From RBG-13-51-18 sp050014095 (GTDB lineage Bacteria > Chloroflexota > Dehalococcoidia > Dehalococcoidales > RBG-16-60-22): a stretch of DNA of 64,000 bases. A program made the position numbers and the translations under genes. This document shows, one piece after another, positions 16,887 to 25,566 of the stretch; position 1 is the first letter of the stretch; every line of letters begins with the position of its first letter. Under the pieces are notes generated by a model, which was given only the letters and a program-made list of their open reading frames with translations, searched no databases and had not been told where the DNA came from. The DNA lies in assembly GCA_050014095.1 (NCBI GenBank), contig JBEKDZ010000001.1, positions 248,001 to 312,000 of the forward strand, given 5' to 3'.

Positions 16887-16954
16887 CCAGTCGTCTTTCT
16901 CCCCTTCCTACCTTCCCCTTTATCCTCACCTCCCAAACCATGTAAAATATAGCT

Positions 16955-17536
16955 GTGAAACCTGCTACAACAGATTTTCAAACCATTCAAATAGAAAGCA
17001 TCGGTAACGTACTACTGGAACACAGTCGCCGCGCTAGGCGTATTATTATATCCGTCCGCACCGGCCGAGGTGTGCGGGTCGCCGTACCCCGCCGCACCTC
17101 TTTTAAGTCCGCCCTGGAATTCGTCCGCGCTAAAAAGTCCTGGGTGATAAAGCACGTCGCCAGAGTCAAAGAGTATGAGCAACGCAAGCGAGCATTTGGC
17201 GAGGTTTTCCAAACCATCGACAAAGTAGAGGCGCGTAAGAAAATTACCACCAGATTGGCGGAACTAGCTAAACAGCACGACTTTACCTACAAAAAGGTAT
17301 CTATCCGTAACCAGCGGACGCGGTGGGGCAGCTGCTCCGCTAAAGGCAACATAAGCCTGAATATCAAGCTGGTGGTGCTGCCCCCGGAGCTATTCGACTA
17401 CGTTATCCTGCACGAACTGGTGCATACTCACGTGCCAAATCACAGCAGAAAATTCTGGCAGGAGCTGGATAAATACGTAGAGAACGGCAAAGCTAAAGCT
17501 AAGATATTGATTGAGTACGGACTGGGGATACTGTAG
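16955..17536 (+). CDS. YgjP-like (SprT/DUF45-type) zinc metallopeptidase
   Basis: This is a cytosolic protein of the YgjP/DUF45 family. The C-terminal half carries RWGSCSAKGNISLN (residues 124-137) and the zinc motif HELVH at 153-157 with a third His at 163 (PNHSRKFW), as expected for a gluzincin-like site. The 193-residue length is slightly short for the family. It starts at GTG 16955. It stands alone between the ribosomal operon and the minus-strand block and has its own terminator. The substrate is unknown. Confidence 0.85.
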   Translation: MKPATTDFQTIQIESIGNVLLEHSRRARRIIISVRTGRGVRVAVPRRTSFKSALEFVRAKKSWVIKHVARVKEYEQRKRAFGEVFQTIDKVEARKKITTRLAELAKQHDFTYKKVSIRNQRTRWGSCSAKGNISLNIKLVVLPPELFDYVILHELVHTHVPNHSRKFWQELDKYVENGKAKAKILIEYGLGIL

Positions 17537-17540
17537 TTTT

Positions 17541-17579
17541 AACCGCTATGGTTCGACAGGCTCACCATGAGCGGTTTTT
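17541..17579 (+). terminator. Terminator built from a dispersed repeat
   Basis: AACCGCT plus ATGGT pairs with ACCAT plus AGCGGTT (one bulged base), followed by TTTTTG. The loop is the GGTTCGACAGGCTCACCATG repeat also present at 59813-59848. It lies 5 bases after the peptidase stop, so a repeat copy seems to act as its terminator. Confidence 0.7.
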
Positions 17580-17668
17580 GTCACGCTACACCCGCCCTTC
17601 ATGCAACTTAATTTTTATACTTGTAATTTCCTTGCTACTTGCCACTTGCTACTTGTCACTTAACCCAT

Positions 17669-18736
17669 CTACCCCTTCTCCAGCCTCTCCTTAAGATAGC
17701 TGATAACCTTCACCGGCGAAGGGTCTACCTTATAAAGAATCGCCAGGTAGTAGCTAACATAGTCGCCGAAAGACACCAGACTTACCATTTGTGCCAGGGC
17801 GCCTTTCCCCTCCCCGTCCACGAACTCGTAAGCTACGCCGGACTGCTTTAAAAGCTCACAGGTAACGTCGTAGCGGAGCTTGATACGCTGGTTAAAGGTC
17901 GGCGACCGCAGTAAAACCACGCGGATTTTCGACGCTACCTCTTTGGGCAAGGAGAAGCCGACCGTCGCATTATGGTTGAGCTCCGGGAAGACCTCGTAAA
18001 AAGCCCAGGACTTGCTGTTCTCGTTAAGCTGGGTCTTCCAGCGGTGTGCCGCCTCGGTGGCGATGCCGGCGCCGTAGACTACTGGCAGGTACCCGCAAAG
18101 TCGCTGCGCCAGCTGCTTGGCGGGATTGGATTTTATCGGCGACTTTTCGTCGAGCCTGGACGATAGCTTTTCCAGCACTTGAATCGTCTCCGTCACCTCC
18201 GCCGTCTTGTCACCAATCAAGCCGAGCTTTTGCAGAATACCGAGGGTGGGGATAAAGCTAAAGCCGAGGGCGGCGCGGGGCTGGGCTTTGTATTCTATTT
18301 TAAATACCGGAACACGATGCGCTGCCGCCATTTTCTCGAGCTTACCGCCGGATGTTACGGCAATTTTTTTCGCTCCCGTTTTTAAAGCCGGCTCGAAGCC
18401 AGAGAGTGTTTCTTCGGTGTTGCCGGAATAGCTGGAGGCAATCAATAGCGTCTTTTCATCGACGTAAGCAGGCAGGCCGTAGTCTCGGTGGACGATAATG
18501 GGTATTTTGGCTTCCGCCTGTACCAGGGTCCTAACCAAGTCGCCACCGATAGCCGAGCCGCCCATGCCCAGAACGACTACTTTATTCACGTTTTTATAGT
18601 CCGGGGGTAAAGCGAGGCTCATGGCCGCCTGCCACGCCTGTTTACACTGTATAGGGAGCTCTTTAATACGCTCTAACATGCCTTCGGGGTCGAGCGCCGG
18701 ATAGAGCTTGATATCGTCGAGGTTTACAGTTACCAT
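17669..18736 (-). CDS. Bifunctional phosphoglucose/phosphomannose isomerase
   Basis: This protein is expected to interconvert glucose-6-P or mannose-6-P with fructose-6-P. It has two SIS domains: GMGGSAIGGDLVRTLV near the N-terminus and the sugar-phosphate loop ASSYSGNTEETLSG, followed by the C-terminal PGI/PMI domain with AAHRWKTQLNENSKSWAFYE and ELNHNATVGF. The 355-residue start at 18736 is preceded by AAGGAGGT; a reading from 18793 lacks such a site. It is adjacent to a phosphohexomutase, which suggests sugar-phosphate metabolism for cell-surface glycans or gluconeogenesis. Confidence 0.88.
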   Translation of the reverse strand: MVTVNLDDIKLYPALDPEGMLERIKELPIQCKQAWQAAMSLALPPDYKNVNKVVVLGMGGSAIGGDLVRTLVQAEAKIPIIVHRDYGLPAYVDEKTLLIASSYSGNTEETLSGFEPALKTGAKKIAVTSGGKLEKMAAAHRVPVFKIEYKAQPRAALGFSFIPTLGILQKLGLIGDKTAEVTETIQVLEKLSSRLDEKSPIKSNPAKQLAQRLCGYLPVVYGAGIATEAAHRWKTQLNENSKSWAFYEVFPELNHNATVGFSLPKEVASKIRVVLLRSPTFNQRIKLRYDVTCELLKQSGVAYEFVDGEGKGALAQMVSLVSFGDYVSYYLAILYKVDPSPVKVISYLKERLEKG

Positions 18737-18893
18737 GCCTATTACCTCCTTGTTGCTTAGGGTAACTCTAGATATTTTATTGATTATTGTCAATTTATTA
18801 TTTGGAGAGGGCGATTTTACTAGATTCTAACTGCATTCTATCACTTATACCTATATAAGGCTGAAATGACAACAAATAACAAAAAAAGTAAAA

Positions 18894-18980
18894 TGTCATT
18901 CTGGCGAAGGCCAGAATCCATGTTAGGGATAAGTATTCTACGAGATTTTAAAGTGGATTCCAGCCTACGCTGGAATGACA
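18894..18980. repeat. Palindromic dispersed repeat (GTCATTC family)
   Basis: An 87-bp element starts TGTCATTCTGGCG and ends CGCTGGAATGACA, near-perfect inverted ends. Each end folds into its own small hairpin (TTCTGGC/GCCAGAA and ATTCCAGC/GCTGGAAT). It fills part of the 261-bp gap between two minus-strand genes. Confidence 0.85.
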
Positions 18981-18997
18981 GAAAAAACTGACATCCT

Positions 18998-20437
18998 TTA
19001 GACCCCCGCTATCTTTTTCCCTATTTCCAATAAACGCGAAGCCCGCTCCGGCGAATCGGTTTCCGCATAGATACGCAGGAGAGGTTCGGTGCCGGAAAAC
19101 CTTATGAGTAGCCAGCTATTATCCGCGAGGATAAACCGGTAGCCGTCAGTAGTATCCAACTTCACTACTTTAACGCCGTCGATGGTCTGTGGCGGATTAT
19201 CGCGAACGCGCCCGATAATTGCTTTTCGTTCTGTTTCAGAAAACTTTATGTCAACACGATGATAGTGGTGAGGTCCAACCTTGCTATAAAGATATTCGAG
19301 CAGCTCGGAAGGGTTTTTGCCGGTCTTCACCATAAAGTCGAGGAAATATAGATTAGCCAGAATGCCATCCCTTTCCAGCACATGACCGCGGAAACCATAG
19401 CCGCCGCTCTCCTCCCCACCGATGATAGCGTTTTCCGACCTCATTAAAGGAGCGATGTATTTAAAGCCGACCGCCGTCTGATGCACCGGCACAGCGAACA
19501 GCTCGCCAAGACGGTTAGCCATACTGGTGGTAGTGAGGGTTTTAATGATGGCGCCACGCTCGCCGCGGATCTCCAGCAGATAGAGGCAGAGCAAGGCGAA
19601 GACCTGAAGCTGGGTGAGAAAATCGCCGTTTTCCGCGACGATGCCCATGCGGTCGGCGTCACCGTCGGTTGCCAGTCCAACATTGGCTTTATTCTTTTTC
19701 ATCGCGTCCACCAGCTCGTCCAGATGCGGGAGAATCGGCTCCGGGTGGAGACCGGGGAAGATGGGGTTACGCTCGCCGTGAATTTCCAGAATTTTTAATG
19801 CGCCACCACCTAAAATTTTCTTAAGATAGCCGGCGCCCGCCCCGTACATGGGGTCGATAACTATCTTAAGATTGGTGCGACGTAAAGCCTCGATATCAAC
19901 AAGTCGGGCTATCTGCTCGAAATACTCCGGCGCAAGGTCGGACATCGCAACCAGTCCTTTTTGCTTAGCTTCTGCCAATGGCAGCCGACTGACTTTACCG
20001 GCGGTGTAAGACCTCGCAATAAAGTCAACGATTTTCGAGGTGATTTCATCGGAGGCGCTCCAGCCATTCTCATCCTTGAACTTAAAGCCGTTCCACTCGC
20101 CCGGGTTATGGCTAGCGGTAATAATAATGGCGCCGGCGGCTTTTTTCGCCAGGACGCCGTAGCTGATGACGGGCGTGGGCGTGGCTTGGGGCGTAAGGTA
20201 GACTATTATGTTGTTGCCAGCAATCACCTCGGCGGCAGCAGCGGCAAAGTCTTCGGAAGCGAAGCGGGTATCGTAGCCGATAACGATGCCTCGTTGAGCC
20301 AGCTTAGTTTCAGTGAGATAGTCGGCAACGCCCTGCGCGCAGTAGCGGACGTTCTCGAAGGTGAAGTCCTCAGCGATAACGGCGCGCCAGCCGTCCGTGC
20401 CGAACTTGATGGGGTTAGCTTTAACGATTTCACTCAC
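18998..20437 (-). CDS. Phosphoglucomutase/phosphomannomutase family protein
   Basis: An alpha-D-phosphohexomutase that would move phosphate between C6 and C1 of glucose or mannose. The 479-residue protein shows IKFGTDGWRAVIAEDFTFEN, the phosphoserine loop TASHNPGEWNGFKF, the metal loop DGDADRMGIV, the sugar loop GGEESGGYGF, and the phosphate-binding RFSGTEPLLRIY. All four domains are present. The substrate (glucose, mannose or glucosamine) cannot be read from the sequence. The neighbouring isomerase fits mannose or glucose. Confidence 0.92.
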   Translation of the reverse strand: MSEIVKANPIKFGTDGWRAVIAEDFTFENVRYCAQGVADYLTETKLAQRGIVIGYDTRFASEDFAAAAAEVIAGNNIIVYLTPQATPTPVISYGVLAKKAAGAIIITASHNPGEWNGFKFKDENGWSASDEITSKIVDFIARSYTAGKVSRLPLAEAKQKGLVAMSDLAPEYFEQIARLVDIEALRRTNLKIVIDPMYGAGAGYLKKILGGGALKILEIHGERNPIFPGLHPEPILPHLDELVDAMKKNKANVGLATDGDADRMGIVAENGDFLTQLQVFALLCLYLLEIRGERGAIIKTLTTTSMANRLGELFAVPVHQTAVGFKYIAPLMRSENAIIGGEESGGYGFRGHVLERDGILANLYFLDFMVKTGKNPSELLEYLYSKVGPHHYHRVDIKFSETERKAIIGRVRDNPPQTIDGVKVVKLDTTDGYRFILADNSWLLIRFSGTEPLLRIYAETDSPERASRLLEIGKKIAGV

Positions 20438-20458
20438 CCCCTTGTGTGAAAAAGTAGA

Positions 20459-20761
20459 CTATTTGTCTCGCTCCATCAACTTTTTAATCTTCGCTGCTTC
20501 TTTCTCCACGGACTCCTGTTCCCACTTGGAGTCTTTATGGAAGACGAAGACGCCCAGGGCGTGTAAAACGATAGCGACGGTCCAGGCGCCAAGGGGCCAG
20601 ATAAACCAGGCGTAACCGCCGGGACTGGTGACCGCCCAGATGATGACGAAAACGATATTGAAGATGAGATAAACGGCGAGGTGGGAGAAAAAGCTTTTTT
20701 TATCATCAAACCGTTTACGGGCTTTTTGAATAATTTCTTCTTTAGTCGGCTGGGTTGGCAT
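20459..20761 (-). CDS. 2TM-domain small membrane protein
   Basis: A 100-residue protein with the layout of the 2TM domain family: a basic N-terminal helix (ARKRFDDKKSFFSHL), a first hydrophobic segment (YLIFNIVFVIIWAV), a short GGYAWFIWP loop and a second segment (WTVAIVLHALGVFVF), then a charged C-terminal helix. Function is unknown. It lies 21 bases upstream of the phosphohexomutase on the same strand. Confidence 0.75.
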   Translation of the reverse strand: MPTQPTKEEIIQKARKRFDDKKSFFSHLAVYLIFNIVFVIIWAVTSPGGYAWFIWPLGAWTVAIVLHALGVFVFHKDSKWEQESVEKEAAKIKKLMERDK

Positions 20762-20777
20762 TTTAATGATACCCTTT

Positions 20778-21341
20778 CTATAATTCTTCTAGTTTTTTAT
20801 TGATAAGTTCTTGTACTTGAGTGATTTCTTCTCTAATATTTTTTAACTTTTCTAAATCTTCTGTAAGTCTTGCTGCATCTTTATATATACTGACAGACGA
20901 GACAATACGAGGATATTCTTCTCGAATTTTTTGTACTTTACTTAAAAGTTCTGAGTCATACTGTAAGTTCATCGCATAGAACAAGTTTCCTTCTTTAAAA
21001 TAAGTATCCCAATCTTTTAAAGCTTTTACAAGAATTTTTTTTGCTTCGTCCTTGTTATGAAGGCTAGAACTAAAAAATGCTAGAGACGCATTAGAAGCAT
21101 ACAAGTCTTGCTGACTTATCAAAGTAGCTAACTCTTCTCTTAATTTAAGCAGTGGTGCACTTCTAACTTCCCACCTTCTTTTCCTATTTTCAACATCAAT
21201 TGCCCTGCCAAGTTCAATTTCAAATCGCTCGGCAGAATTTTTTATCTGCATTTTTGTTGTTAGAAAAGTGGCTAAAAATGTTGCTAAAGCTATAATAAAG
21301 TTTGAACCAAGTACTAAATAAATAACATCCTTTACTTCCAC
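20778..21341 (-). CDS. AT-rich orphan membrane-anchored coiled-coil protein
   Basis: I do not recognise a family. The roughly 187-residue protein has one N-terminal hydrophobic segment (VIYLVLGSNFIIALATFLAT) and a charged, mostly helical remainder with coiled-coil character and a C-terminal EEITQVQELINKKLEEL. GTG 21341 is preferred because GAGGGGGGTGAG precedes it; a TTG at 21362 would overlap a repeat. The base composition is visibly more AT-rich than metK or the mutase, suggesting recent acquisition. A dispersed repeat lies immediately upstream. Confidence 0.7.
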   Translation of the reverse strand: MEVKDVIYLVLGSNFIIALATFLATFLTTKMQIKNSAERFEIELGRAIDVENRKRRWEVRSAPLLKLREELATLISQQDLYASNASLAFFSSSLHNKDEAKKILVKALKDWDTYFKEGNLFYAMNLQYDSELLSKVQKIREEYPRIVSSVSIYKDAARLTEDLEKLKNIREEITQVQELINKKLEEL

Positions 21342-21360
21342 ATTCTCACCCCCCTCTTTC

Positions 21361-21451
21361 AAAATGTCATTCTGAGCGTAGCGAAGAATCCGTTTATTTA
21401 AGTGGAAATCACGGATTCTTCAGTCGTTTCGCTCCTTCAGAATGACATTTT
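21361..21451. repeat. Palindromic dispersed repeat (GTCATTCTGAGC type)
   Basis: Perfect 15-bp inverted ends: AAAATGTCATTCTGA (21361-21375) and its complement (21437-21451). A second inner inverted pair is GAAGAATCCGT/ACGGATTCTTC. It fits exactly between the metK stop and the AT-rich orphan gene. Confidence 0.88.
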
Positions 21452-21452
21452 G

Positions 21453-22664
21453 CTACTTCCCTAGTCCCTCTTTCTTTAAAATAGCCGCTTTATCCGTCTT
21501 TTCCCAGGGGAGGTCAAGGTCGGGTCGGCCAAAGTGACCGTAGGCGGCGGTCTGGCGGTAGATGGGACGCCGCAGCTTAAAGTGCTCGATAATGGCGCCG
21601 GGGCGGAGGTCGAAGTGCTTATTAATCAGGTCCAGAATTACCCTCGAATCCACCTTTTCCGTATCGAAGGTCTCAATGGAGACGGAGAGCGGGTGGGCTT
21701 TGCCGATAACGTAAGCCACCTGTATTTCCAGTCGCTCGGCAAGCCCGGCCGCCACTACGTTCTTAGCGATATAGCGTGCCAAATAAGATGCAGAGCGGTC
21801 GACCTTGGTGGGGTCTTTGCCGGAGAAGGAGCCGCCGCCGTGCCGCGCTGCGCCGCCGTAGGTATCCACGATTATTTTGCGTCCGGTGCAGCCGGTATCC
21901 GAGACCGGACCGCCGATAACGAAACGACCAGTAGCGTTAACGTAGAATTTAGTATCTTTATCGATATATTTAGCGGGCACTACCTCTTTGATAACGTGCT
22001 TGATAACGTCTTTTTCAATTTGAGCATGGGTGACATCCGGGTCGTGCTGGGCGCCGATAACGACGCTATCAACACGCCGCGGGACGCCTTTATTATATTC
22101 CACCGTTACCTGTGATTTGCCGTCCGGGCGGAGGTATTTAAGCGTACCGTTTTTCCGGACTTCCGCCAGGCGGCGGCAAAGCCTATGGGCAAGGGAAATG
22201 GGGAGGGGCATCAGCTCGGGGGTCTCGCTGCAGGCAAAGCCGACCATCATGCCCTGGTCGCCGGCGCCGATTTCATCAAAGTGGTTGACGCCTTTAGTAT
22301 CTTTAGCTTCCAGTGACTTGCTCACCCCCATATCGATATCGGCCGACTGCTCTTTAATCGACGATATAATACCTATCGATGCACAGTCGAAGCCGCACTC
22401 CGGTTTAGTATAGCCGATATCGCGTAACACCATTTTTACGATATTGGGAACATCGACATAGCATTCGGTAGTGATTTCCCCCAGCACGATAACCAGTCCG
22501 GTGGTAGTAGCTACCTCGCAGGCTACTCTGCCGTTAGGGTCTTTGGTCATGATATCGTCCAGGATAGCATCCGCCACCTGGTCGCAGATTTTATCCGGGT
22601 GCCCCTCGGTAACGGACTCCGAGGTAAACAGGTATTTCGGCGAGGTATTAAAGCTATTAGACAT
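21453..22664 (-). CDS. metK: S-adenosylmethionine synthetase
   Basis: It makes SAM from methionine and ATP. The 403-residue protein shows SESVTEGHPDKICDQVADAI at the start (catalytic His of GHPDK), the GAGDQGMMVGFACSET motif, and the GGAARHGGGSFSGKDPTKVD loop. ATG 22664 has GGAGGAAAAAG upstream. It lies downstream of ahcY on the same strand, but a 202-bp gap of repeats separates them. I see no SAM riboswitch in that gap. Confidence 0.97.
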   Translation of the reverse strand: MSNSFNTSPKYLFTSESVTEGHPDKICDQVADAILDDIMTKDPNGRVACEVATTTGLVIVLGEITTECYVDVPNIVKMVLRDIGYTKPECGFDCASIGIISSIKEQSADIDMGVSKSLEAKDTKGVNHFDEIGAGDQGMMVGFACSETPELMPLPISLAHRLCRRLAEVRKNGTLKYLRPDGKSQVTVEYNKGVPRRVDSVVIGAQHDPDVTHAQIEKDVIKHVIKEVVPAKYIDKDTKFYVNATGRFVIGGPVSDTGCTGRKIIVDTYGGAARHGGGSFSGKDPTKVDRSASYLARYIAKNVVAAGLAERLEIQVAYVIGKAHPLSVSIETFDTEKVDSRVILDLINKHFDLRPGAIIEHFKLRRPIYRQTAAYGHFGRPDLDLPWEKTDKAAILKKEGLGK

Positions 22665-22682
22665 CTTTTTCCTCCGTGCAGT

Positions 22683-22860
22683 TCAAAATCCCTCTCACTC
22701 TCCCTTTACGAAAGGGAGACGATAGAATCTTTTTTATTCAAGCATTTGTCCCTCTTTTGTAAAGAGGGATTAAGGAAGATTTGTCCCCCTTATTTCACCC
22801 TCACCTAGCCTCTCCCTTCAGGGTGAAACTTCAGGATGAACCCATCAAGGGAGAGGAATA
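22683..22860. repeat. Cluster of CTCTCCC/GGGAGAGG hairpin repeats
   Basis: At least three palindromic units: CTCCCTTTACGAAAGGGAG, CCCTCTTTTGTAAAGAGGG, and a longer unit with CACCCTCACCTAGCCTCTCCC and TTCAGGATGAACCCATCAAG ending GGGAGAGG. The last unit is a reverse-complement relative of the one at 31770-31830. It occupies almost the entire metK-ahcY gap. Confidence 0.8.
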
Positions 22861-22866
22861 TTACAG

Positions 22867-24129
22867 TTAGGTCCCCTCCTCCCAGCTCGTTAGATATTTG
22901 CGTTGCGCGGCGGTCAGGGTATCGATAGCGATGCCCATCGCTTTAAGCTTTAGGCGGGCGACCTCTTTATCGATTTCTTCCGGCACGGGGTGGACTTTAA
23001 CTTCTAGTTTGCCTTTATTCTTGACCAAATATTCCATACATAGTGCCTGGTTGGCGAAGGACATATCCATCACGCTGGCTGGGTGCCCTTCCGCCGCCGC
23101 CAGATTTATCAGTCTGCCTTCACCTAGCAGGTAAAGACAGCGCCCGTCCTTAAGTTTATATTCGTCGACAAAGCTGCGGATGGTGCGCTTGTTCTTGCTC
23201 AAATTTTCTAAAGCCGGTATGTTGATTTCAGCGTTAAAGTGGCCGCTGTTCGCCAGGATAGCGCCGTCCTTCATCACCTGGAAATGGGCTTCATCGATGA
23301 CGTTTTTATCGCCGGTAACGGTGATAAAGATATCGCCGATTTTAGCGGCTTCCATAAGCGGCATTACCTGGTAACCCTCCATGACCGCTTCCAGAGCGCG
23401 CACCGGCTCCACCTCGATAATGATAACGTGTGCGCCCAGTCCCCTAGCCCTCAAGGCAACGCCGCGGCCAGTCCAGCCATAACCGCATACCACCACCTTT
23501 TTCCCCGCCCAGAGGATATTGGTGGCGCGGGTAATGCCATCGATGGTGCTCTGGCCAGTGCCGTAGCGGTTATCGAAGAGGTGCTTGGTATCGGCATCGT
23601 TGACGGCGATGAGGGGATACTTAAGCTGCCCGGCTTTATACATGGAGCGCAGGCGGATAACGCCGGTGGTAGTTTCCTCGCTGCCGCCGATAATATTTTT
23701 AAGAAGCTCTTTACGTTTTGTATGCAACGTGGTCACGAGGTCGGCGCCGTCATCTATCGTGATATTGGGCTTATGCTCCAAGGCGGCGTTGATGTGCTTA
23801 TAGTAGGTATCGCCGTCCTCGCCCTTAATGGCGAAGGTGGGGATACCGAACTCCACCAAGGCAGCGGCGACATCGTCCTGGGTGGAGAGGGGATTGGAGG
23901 CACAGAGAACGAGGTCAGCGCCGGCCGCCTGAAGTGTTAATCCCAGGTTAGCGGTCTCCGAAGTAATGTGCAGGCAGCCGGAGATGCGCACGCCTTTTAA
24001 AGGCTTCTCTTTCTCGAACCTCTTGCGTATCAGCCCAATGACTGGCATCTCGCGGAAAGCCCATTCGATACGCTTTTTGCCCGAGCCGGCTAAAGCGAGG
24101 TCTTTAACATCATAGTCTTTAGAAACCAT
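22867..24129 (-). CDS. ahcY: Adenosylhomocysteinase
   Basis: It reversibly hydrolyses S-adenosylhomocysteine to adenosine and homocysteine. The 420-residue protein has SGCLHITSETANLGLTLQAA, CASNPLSTQDDVAAALV, VNDADTKHLFDNRYGTGQS (catalytic Lys/Asp region), the NAD-binding VVVCGYGWTGRGVALRARGL, and HPASVMDMSFANQAL. It is the shorter prokaryotic form. GAGGGAG precedes ATG 24129. It partners metK in the methyl cycle. Confidence 0.97.
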   Translation of the reverse strand: MVSKDYDVKDLALAGSGKKRIEWAFREMPVIGLIRKRFEKEKPLKGVRISGCLHITSETANLGLTLQAAGADLVLCASNPLSTQDDVAAALVEFGIPTFAIKGEDGDTYYKHINAALEHKPNITIDDGADLVTTLHTKRKELLKNIIGGSEETTTGVIRLRSMYKAGQLKYPLIAVNDADTKHLFDNRYGTGQSTIDGITRATNILWAGKKVVVCGYGWTGRGVALRARGLGAHVIIIEVEPVRALEAVMEGYQVMPLMEAAKIGDIFITVTGDKNVIDEAHFQVMKDGAILANSGHFNAEINIPALENLSKNKRTIRSFVDEYKLKDGRCLYLLGEGRLINLAAAEGHPASVMDMSFANQALCMEYLVKNKGKLEVKVHPVPEEIDKEVARLKLKAMGIAIDTLTAAQRKYLTSWEEGT

Positions 24130-24221
24130 AAAAACTCCCTCAAGTCACCTTTAGTGCCAACAACCAATGATACATCAAAAACGTGAGATTATTCAAACTA
24201 AAAAGAATAAAAAGAATTCGG

Positions 24222-24635
24222 CTAGCCTATACCCCAGTCACGATAGCCTTGCTTGATGATCGCCGCATACTCCTTCGAGGGGAGGGATTCCTCAAGCTGG
24301 CCGGACTTGATGAAAGTGACCGCCTGGTGCGGCTGGTTATCTTCGTCGAAGACGGTGATATTCATGCGCGCATAGCCGACCTCATATTTATCGAGCTGTT
24401 TAAGGCAGACTTCGGTGACCTCGTAAATAGCCCCGCGCACCTTTTCGCCGCGGAAGGGTTTTATCGAAGCCGTGCCGCCATGCCAGATGCGGGACCAGCC
24501 GGCGAAAACGAGCTTGTAGTTAGGCAGAATTGCTGTGAAGCGCGGTTTAGCTTCCGGGCAGCGTTCCCGCATTTGCTGCTTGCTCAAATTGCTGGCGTAA
24601 GCAAAGTAAAATAGTATTTTATTGGGAAGTGTCAA
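24222..24635 (-). CDS. Gamma-glutamylcyclotransferase-like (AIG2/GGCT fold) protein
   Basis: A 137-residue protein with the GGCT fold pattern: substrate loop FYFAYASNLSKQQM near the N-terminus, RGAIYEVTEVCLKQLDKYEV in the middle (a Glu in this region is catalytic in the family), and a short C-terminal helix ending YRDWGIG. Enzymes of this fold release 5-oxoproline from gamma-glutamyl amines or peptides; the actual substrate is unknown. The start is TTG 24635 with AGAGGA upstream; there is no in-frame ATG before the fold begins. Confidence 0.75.
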   Translation of the reverse strand: MTLPNKILFYFAYASNLSKQQMRERCPEAKPRFTAILPNYKLVFAGWSRIWHGGTASIKPFRGEKVRGAIYEVTEVCLKQLDKYEVGYARMNITVFDEDNQPHQAVTFIKSGQLEESLPSKEYAAIIKQGYRDWGIG

Positions 24636-24682
24636 TTTTGTCCTCTATTTTCATCATGGTGATATATTATCAAAAGGGCGAT

Positions 24683-25477
24683 TTATTTTTTACCTAAAAG
24701 CTCCGCGACCGTGCTGTCACCACTGGCGGAGGGATAATATTTCAGATAGGAATTGTAGTAAGGGTCTTTGCCCATGAGGTTCATCGTAGAAGAAATGCCC
24801 TGTGATAAAGTCATATTTGCCGTTAAAAGATTGTTCAGGAGGTCTAACGTAACCGCATCGACATGTTCCAGGGTAACGACGTCGCTCCAGCCGATATAAG
24901 CCACCGCTCCCTTTTCGACAAAAGCCGCCGGCAAATCGTTATATTTATAGCTTTCGCAGCCCATCGCCAGGATGATAGAGCCATTGAATTTTCCATCAGC
25001 ACGCTTGATAAACTCGGAGTTGACGGCAAACACCAGCGGAGAATTTTCGTCCATCATCGCGTTGGAGACCCTATCGGCCAGCTGGTCGCCGACATACTTG
25101 GTAGTGGTATAGTTTTCCGCAGTAAACAGGTAGGTAGTATCCAGCACTCTGGTGGTATTATCCGCCTCAAGGCTGACCAGCAAACCGGAATGTACCCTTA
25201 AAATGATGAACCTGTAGCCGAGCGACGGGAGTTTATGGTAGAAATCCACGGTAACATCGGTGCCTTTCCAGACATCAACAGTAAAGCCGTAAGACTCGAG
25301 GATATGAGTGGCAGCGGCGATGAATTCCGGATTGTACTCACGCATGGTAAGCTGGTCGACGATGACGGCTTTATTAGAGTTGGGGGTAACGGTGGGGGGA
25401 GGCGTATTACAGCTCGCCAGCAAAACCAACGCCACTAATACCAAAATAGCTATAGGGATTTTAAGAAAAAATCTCAC
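24683..25477 (-). CDS. Lipoprotein with possible caspase-like (clan CD) fold
   Basis: The N-terminus is a lipoprotein signal peptide (hydrophobic residues 7-20, lipobox LLASC, Cys23) followed by a Pro/Thr linker. The body shows a strand-His pattern FIILRVHSG (His96) and a strand-Cys pattern IILAMGCES (Cys174), followed by DLPAAFVEKGAVAYIGWSD, which resembles gingipain/CHAT-type peptidases where a His and a Cys form the dyad. Without a structural search this is inference; it may be catalytic or a degenerate fold. The start is GTG 25477, very close to a strong promoter. Confidence 0.65.
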   Translation of the reverse strand: MRFFLKIPIAILVLVALVLLASCNTPPPTVTPNSNKAVIVDQLTMREYNPEFIAAATHILESYGFTVDVWKGTDVTVDFYHKLPSLGYRFIILRVHSGLLVSLEADNTTRVLDTTYLFTAENYTTTKYVGDQLADRVSNAMMDENSPLVFAVNSEFIKRADGKFNGSIILAMGCESYKYNDLPAAFVEKGAVAYIGWSDVVTLEHVDAVTLDLLNNLLTANMTLSQGISSTMNLMGKDPYYNSYLKYYPSASGDSTVAELLGKK

Positions 25478-25486
25478 TCTACTTTA

Positions 25487-25515
25487 AGTATACGTGACAG
25501 TGGGTATTTTCTCAA
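25487..25515 (-). promoter_or_regulatory. Sigma70-type promoter, probably leaderless
   Basis: On the minus strand: TTGAGA (25510-25515), a 17-base spacer, and TATACT (25487-25492). The GTG of the lipoprotein begins only 10 bases past the -10 box, so transcription would start almost on the start codon. Confidence 0.65.
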
Positions 25516-25566
25516 CGGGAGGAAATTAATTATTTACTAAGTGATTTATGATAAAAATCAGCTTGC

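Noticed and set aside
22665..22866. SAM riboswitch before metK
   Set aside because: The gap is made of CTCTCCC/GGGAGAGG hairpins and shows none of the conserved SAM-box core I could recognise.
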